The position numbers were made by a program, and so were the translations under genes. The notes beneath the pieces were generated by a model. It made no database searches and was not told the DNA's origin. It saw only the letters and a program-made list of their open reading frames with translations. A DNA stretch of 64,000 nt from Streptomyces sp. NRRL S-1022 (lineage in GTDB: Bacteria > Actinomycetota > Actinomycetes > Streptomycetales > Streptomycetaceae): the NCBI RefSeq assembly GCF_000720135.1, contig NZ_JOIU01000041.1:45932-109931 (forward strand), written 5' to 3'. How positions within the stretch are numbered: the stretch's first letter is position 1; the number at the start of each line of letters is the position of its first letter. Positions 62,250-64,000 of the stretch are shown piece by piece.

Positions 62250-63122
62250 ATGAGCACTGGTCTGACCACCGCCCCCGCCGCCGCAGGCGGCACCCTCAGG
62301 CTGGGGGACGACCTGACCGTCAACCGGCTGGGATACGGGGCCATGCGACTCACCGGCCCGGGCTTCTGGGGCGAGCCGGCCGACCCCGACGAGGCGGTCC
62401 GCGTGGTCCGCCGCGCCGTGGAGCTGGGCGTGAACTTCATCGACACGGCCGACGCCTACGGCCCGTTCAGCAGCGACCGGATCATCAGGGAGGCGCTGCA
62501 CCCCTACGCCGACGACCTGGTCATCGCCACCAAGGTCGGTCTCACCCGCCCCGGCCCCGACGACTGGCGCCCGGTGGGACGGCCCGAGTACCTGCGCCAG
62601 CAGACCGAACTGAACCTGCGTCACCTCGGTCTGGAGACCATCGACCTGCTCCAGTTGCACCGCATCGACCCCGCGGTGCCGCTGGAGGACCAGGTCGGCG
62701 AGCTGGCCGAACTCCGCAACGAGGGCAAGGTGCGGTACATCGGGCTGTCCGAGGTGACGGTGGAGGAGCTGGAGAAGGCCAGGGCGGTCACCCCGATCGT
62801 CTCGGTGCAGAACCTCTACAACGTCGCGGAACGCAAGTCGGAGGACGTGCTGCGCTACGCCGAGCAGCACGGCCTCGTCTTCATCCCCTGGTTCCCCCTC
62901 GCCATGGGGCAGCTGGCCGGACCCGGCAGCCCGCTGGAAGCGGTACTCGAGGACCACGACGCCACCCCGGCGCAGCTCGCCCTCGCCTGGCTGCTGCGCC
63001 ACTCGCCGGCCCTGCTCCCGATTCCGGGCACCGCCTCCGTCGCGCACCTGGAGGAGAACGTCCGGAGCACCTCGATCCAGCTGTCCGACACCGCCTACCA
63101 GGCCGTCACCGACGCCTGCTGA
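62250..63122 (+). CDS. Aldo/keto reductase
   Basis: A 290-aa TIM-barrel NADPH oxidoreductase. Tetrad residues are visible: Asp and Tyr in FIDTADAYGPFSSDRI, Lys in LVIATKVGL, His in DLLQLHRID; the NADPH-binding end has LLPIPGTASVAHLEENV. ATG 62250 has GAAGGG nine bases upstream. Divergent from TetR and followed 14 bases later by a DUF427 gene, so the two are probably one transcript. It may detoxify or modify a carbonyl substrate. Confidence 0.92.
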   Translation: MSTGLTTAPAAAGGTLRLGDDLTVNRLGYGAMRLTGPGFWGEPADPDEAVRVVRRAVELGVNFIDTADAYGPFSSDRIIREALHPYADDLVIATKVGLTRPGPDDWRPVGRPEYLRQQTELNLRHLGLETIDLLQLHRIDPAVPLEDQVGELAELRNEGKVRYIGLSEVTVEELEKARAVTPIVSVQNLYNVAERKSEDVLRYAEQHGLVFIPWFPLAMGQLAGPGSPLEAVLEDHDATPAQLALAWLLRHSPALLPIPGTASVAHLEENVRSTSIQLSDTAYQAVTDAC

Positions 63123-63136
63123 GACTGGAGGATTCC

Positions 63137-63544
63137 ATGACCGTGCCCACGGCACAGCCCGGCCACCGTGTGGTGGCCGTCCGCGGTACGCAGACGGTGC
63201 GGGTACGCATCGACGGCCGTCCGGTCTGCTCGTCGGACCGGCCCGTGCTGGTCTACGAGACCGGACTGCCGGTGCGCTACTACCTGCCCCCGGAGGACGT
63301 GGAGCTGACGCTCTTCGAACCCTCGGACACCCGCACCACCTGTCCCTACAAGGGTGAGGCCTCGTACTGGTCGTTCCGCGGGGACGAGGGGGCCGGCGGA
63401 ACGGCGCAGGGCCACCCGGACGTGGCGTGGTCCTACGTCGATCCGATCGACGTGGTCCCCGAGATCAAGGGGTACGTCTCGTTCTACGACGACGTCGCCG
63501 AGATCGAGGTGACCGGCGCGCCCCCTGAGGCGCCGGCCGTGTGA
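63137..63544 (+). CDS. DUF427-family protein
   Basis: A 135-aa protein of the DUF427 beta-barrel family: VRGTQTVRVRIDGRPVCSSDRPVLVYETGLPVRYYLPPEDV, then FEPSDTRTTCPYKGEASYWSF (the conserved CPYKG motif) and AWSYVDPIDVVPEIKGYVSFYDD. GGAGG precedes ATG 63137. Biochemical role is unknown. Second gene after the aldo/keto reductase. Confidence 0.9.
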   Translation: MTVPTAQPGHRVVAVRGTQTVRVRIDGRPVCSSDRPVLVYETGLPVRYYLPPEDVELTLFEPSDTRTTCPYKGEASYWSFRGDEGAGGTAQGHPDVAWSYVDPIDVVPEIKGYVSFYDDVAEIEVTGAPPEAPAV

Positions 63545-63547
63545 ACA

Positions 63548-63589
63548 GGGCGAGGGGGGACCCGGTGTCCCCGGTGTCCCCCCTCGCCC
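63548..63589. terminator. Terminator after the DUF427 gene
   Basis: 14-bp perfect arms GGGCGAGGGGGGAC (63548-63561) and GTCCCCCCTCGCCC (63576-63589) between convergent genes. Confidence 0.8.
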
Positions 63590-63607
63590 CGTCCGCCTCC
63601 TCGGCGC

Positions 63608-64000
63608 CTACACGGTCCAGGTGTCCCCGCCGGCGAGCAGGGCCGCCAGGTCGCCCTTGCCGTGCTGTTCGACGGCGGCGTCGAGCTGGTCGGCCATGAG
63701 GGTGTCGTAGACCGGCCGTTCGACGTCCCGGAACACGCCGATGGGGGTCGGGTGGTGCAGGCGGGAGAGGGCGAAGGCGCGGGTGGGGTCCGGGTGGTGC
63801 GCGTCGTGGACGATCTCCTCGCCGTCCGGCGTGAGCCGGTAGGGGCGGCCCTGTTCCAGACGGAGCAGGGCGCCGTCGCGAGTCGCGGGGTCCTTGAGGG
63901 TGTCGAAGGCGCCGTCGTTGAAGATGTTGCAGTTCTGGTAGATCTCGATCAGGGCCGTGCCCGGGTGGTCGGCGGCGGCGCGCAGCACCTCGGTCAGGTG
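63608..64000 (-). CDS. 2-oxoacid:ferredoxin oxidoreductase beta subunit (C-terminal part)
   Basis: The frame runs off the window end; 130 codons are visible. HLTEVLRAAADHPGTALIEIYQNCNIFNDGAFDTL is diagnostic of KorB-type subunits of 2-oxoglutarate:ferredoxin oxidoreductase, which bind thiamine diphosphate and an iron-sulfur cluster. The C-terminal RAFALSRLHHPTPIGVFRDVERPVYD also fits. The alpha subunit is expected upstream, outside the window. Confidence 0.88.
   Translation of the reverse strand, partial: HLTEVLRAAADHPGTALIEIYQNCNIFNDGAFDTLKDPATRDGALLRLEQGRPYRLTPDGEEIVHDAHHPDPTRAFALSRLHHPTPIGVFRDVERPVYDTLMADQLDAAVEQHGKGDLAALLAGGDTWTV

Overview
The window is chromosomal DNA of a high-GC actinomycete, almost certainly a Streptomyces. 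Third codon positions are nearly all G or C. GTG and TTG starts and 4-base stop/start overlaps (ATGA, GTGA) are common, rare TTA (bldA-type) codons occur in accessory genes, and there are SARP/AfsR-like and LAL/LuxR regulators, many P450s and flavin monooxygenases, and a complete ergothioneine operon. From memory, the block from the SNF2 helicase through the ROK/ABC genes, allantoin genes, allR and malate synthase resembles the S. coelicolor region around aceB/allR; this was not checked by search.

Layout. 1-5.5 kb: end of a MerR regulator, a 1226-aa AfsR-like SARP with a repeat-rich linker, and a divergent MFS exporter; three 11-bp direct repeats lie between the last two. 5.9-10.5 kb: a transposase-like protein with a substituted DDE core, overlapping an atypical response regulator that lacks its phospho-acceptor, then two overlapping luciferase-like monooxygenases. 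10.5-15.2 kb: SWIM and SNF2 proteins. 15.3-22 kb: a ROK/ABC sugar uptake operon, its GntR repressor with two identical operators, and a Gfo/Idh dehydrogenase whose 3' end is followed by two degenerate duplicates. 22.3-29 kb: P450, two-component pair, RNase Sa-like secreted ribonuclease, DMT transporter, a RibD-like reductase broken by one TAG codon, and an AIM24 protein. 29.2-39.3 kb: allantoinase and allantoicase fused in one frame, AllR-type repressor, DMT transporter, ArsR-like regulator, a scrambled hydrolase relic, MobA-like protein, malate synthase and a HipA-like protein. Repeated operator-like sites link the allantoin genes and malate synthase. 39.9-48.3 kb: LAL regulator, orphan type II thioesterase and egtABCD.

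48.4-55 kb is the accessory region: a hydrolase/TetR pair and a nested mobile element. A 3,083-bp insert carrying a 704-aa tyrosine recombinase, a 179-aa partner and a 91-aa ORF interrupts an older, already deleted recombinase gene. Removing the insert restores a single 382-codon frame. 54.8-55.0 kb is a degenerate 19-bp tandem repeat. 55.1-63.1 kb is a tailoring-type cluster: MFS exporter, two divergent P450s with altered I-helices around a strikingly symmetric promoter, acyl-CoA dehydrogenase, TetR and aldo/keto reductase. A DUF427 protein follows. The window ends inside a 2-oxoacid:ferredoxin oxidoreductase beta subunit.

No rRNA, tRNA, CRISPR array, PKS or NRPS core gene was seen.
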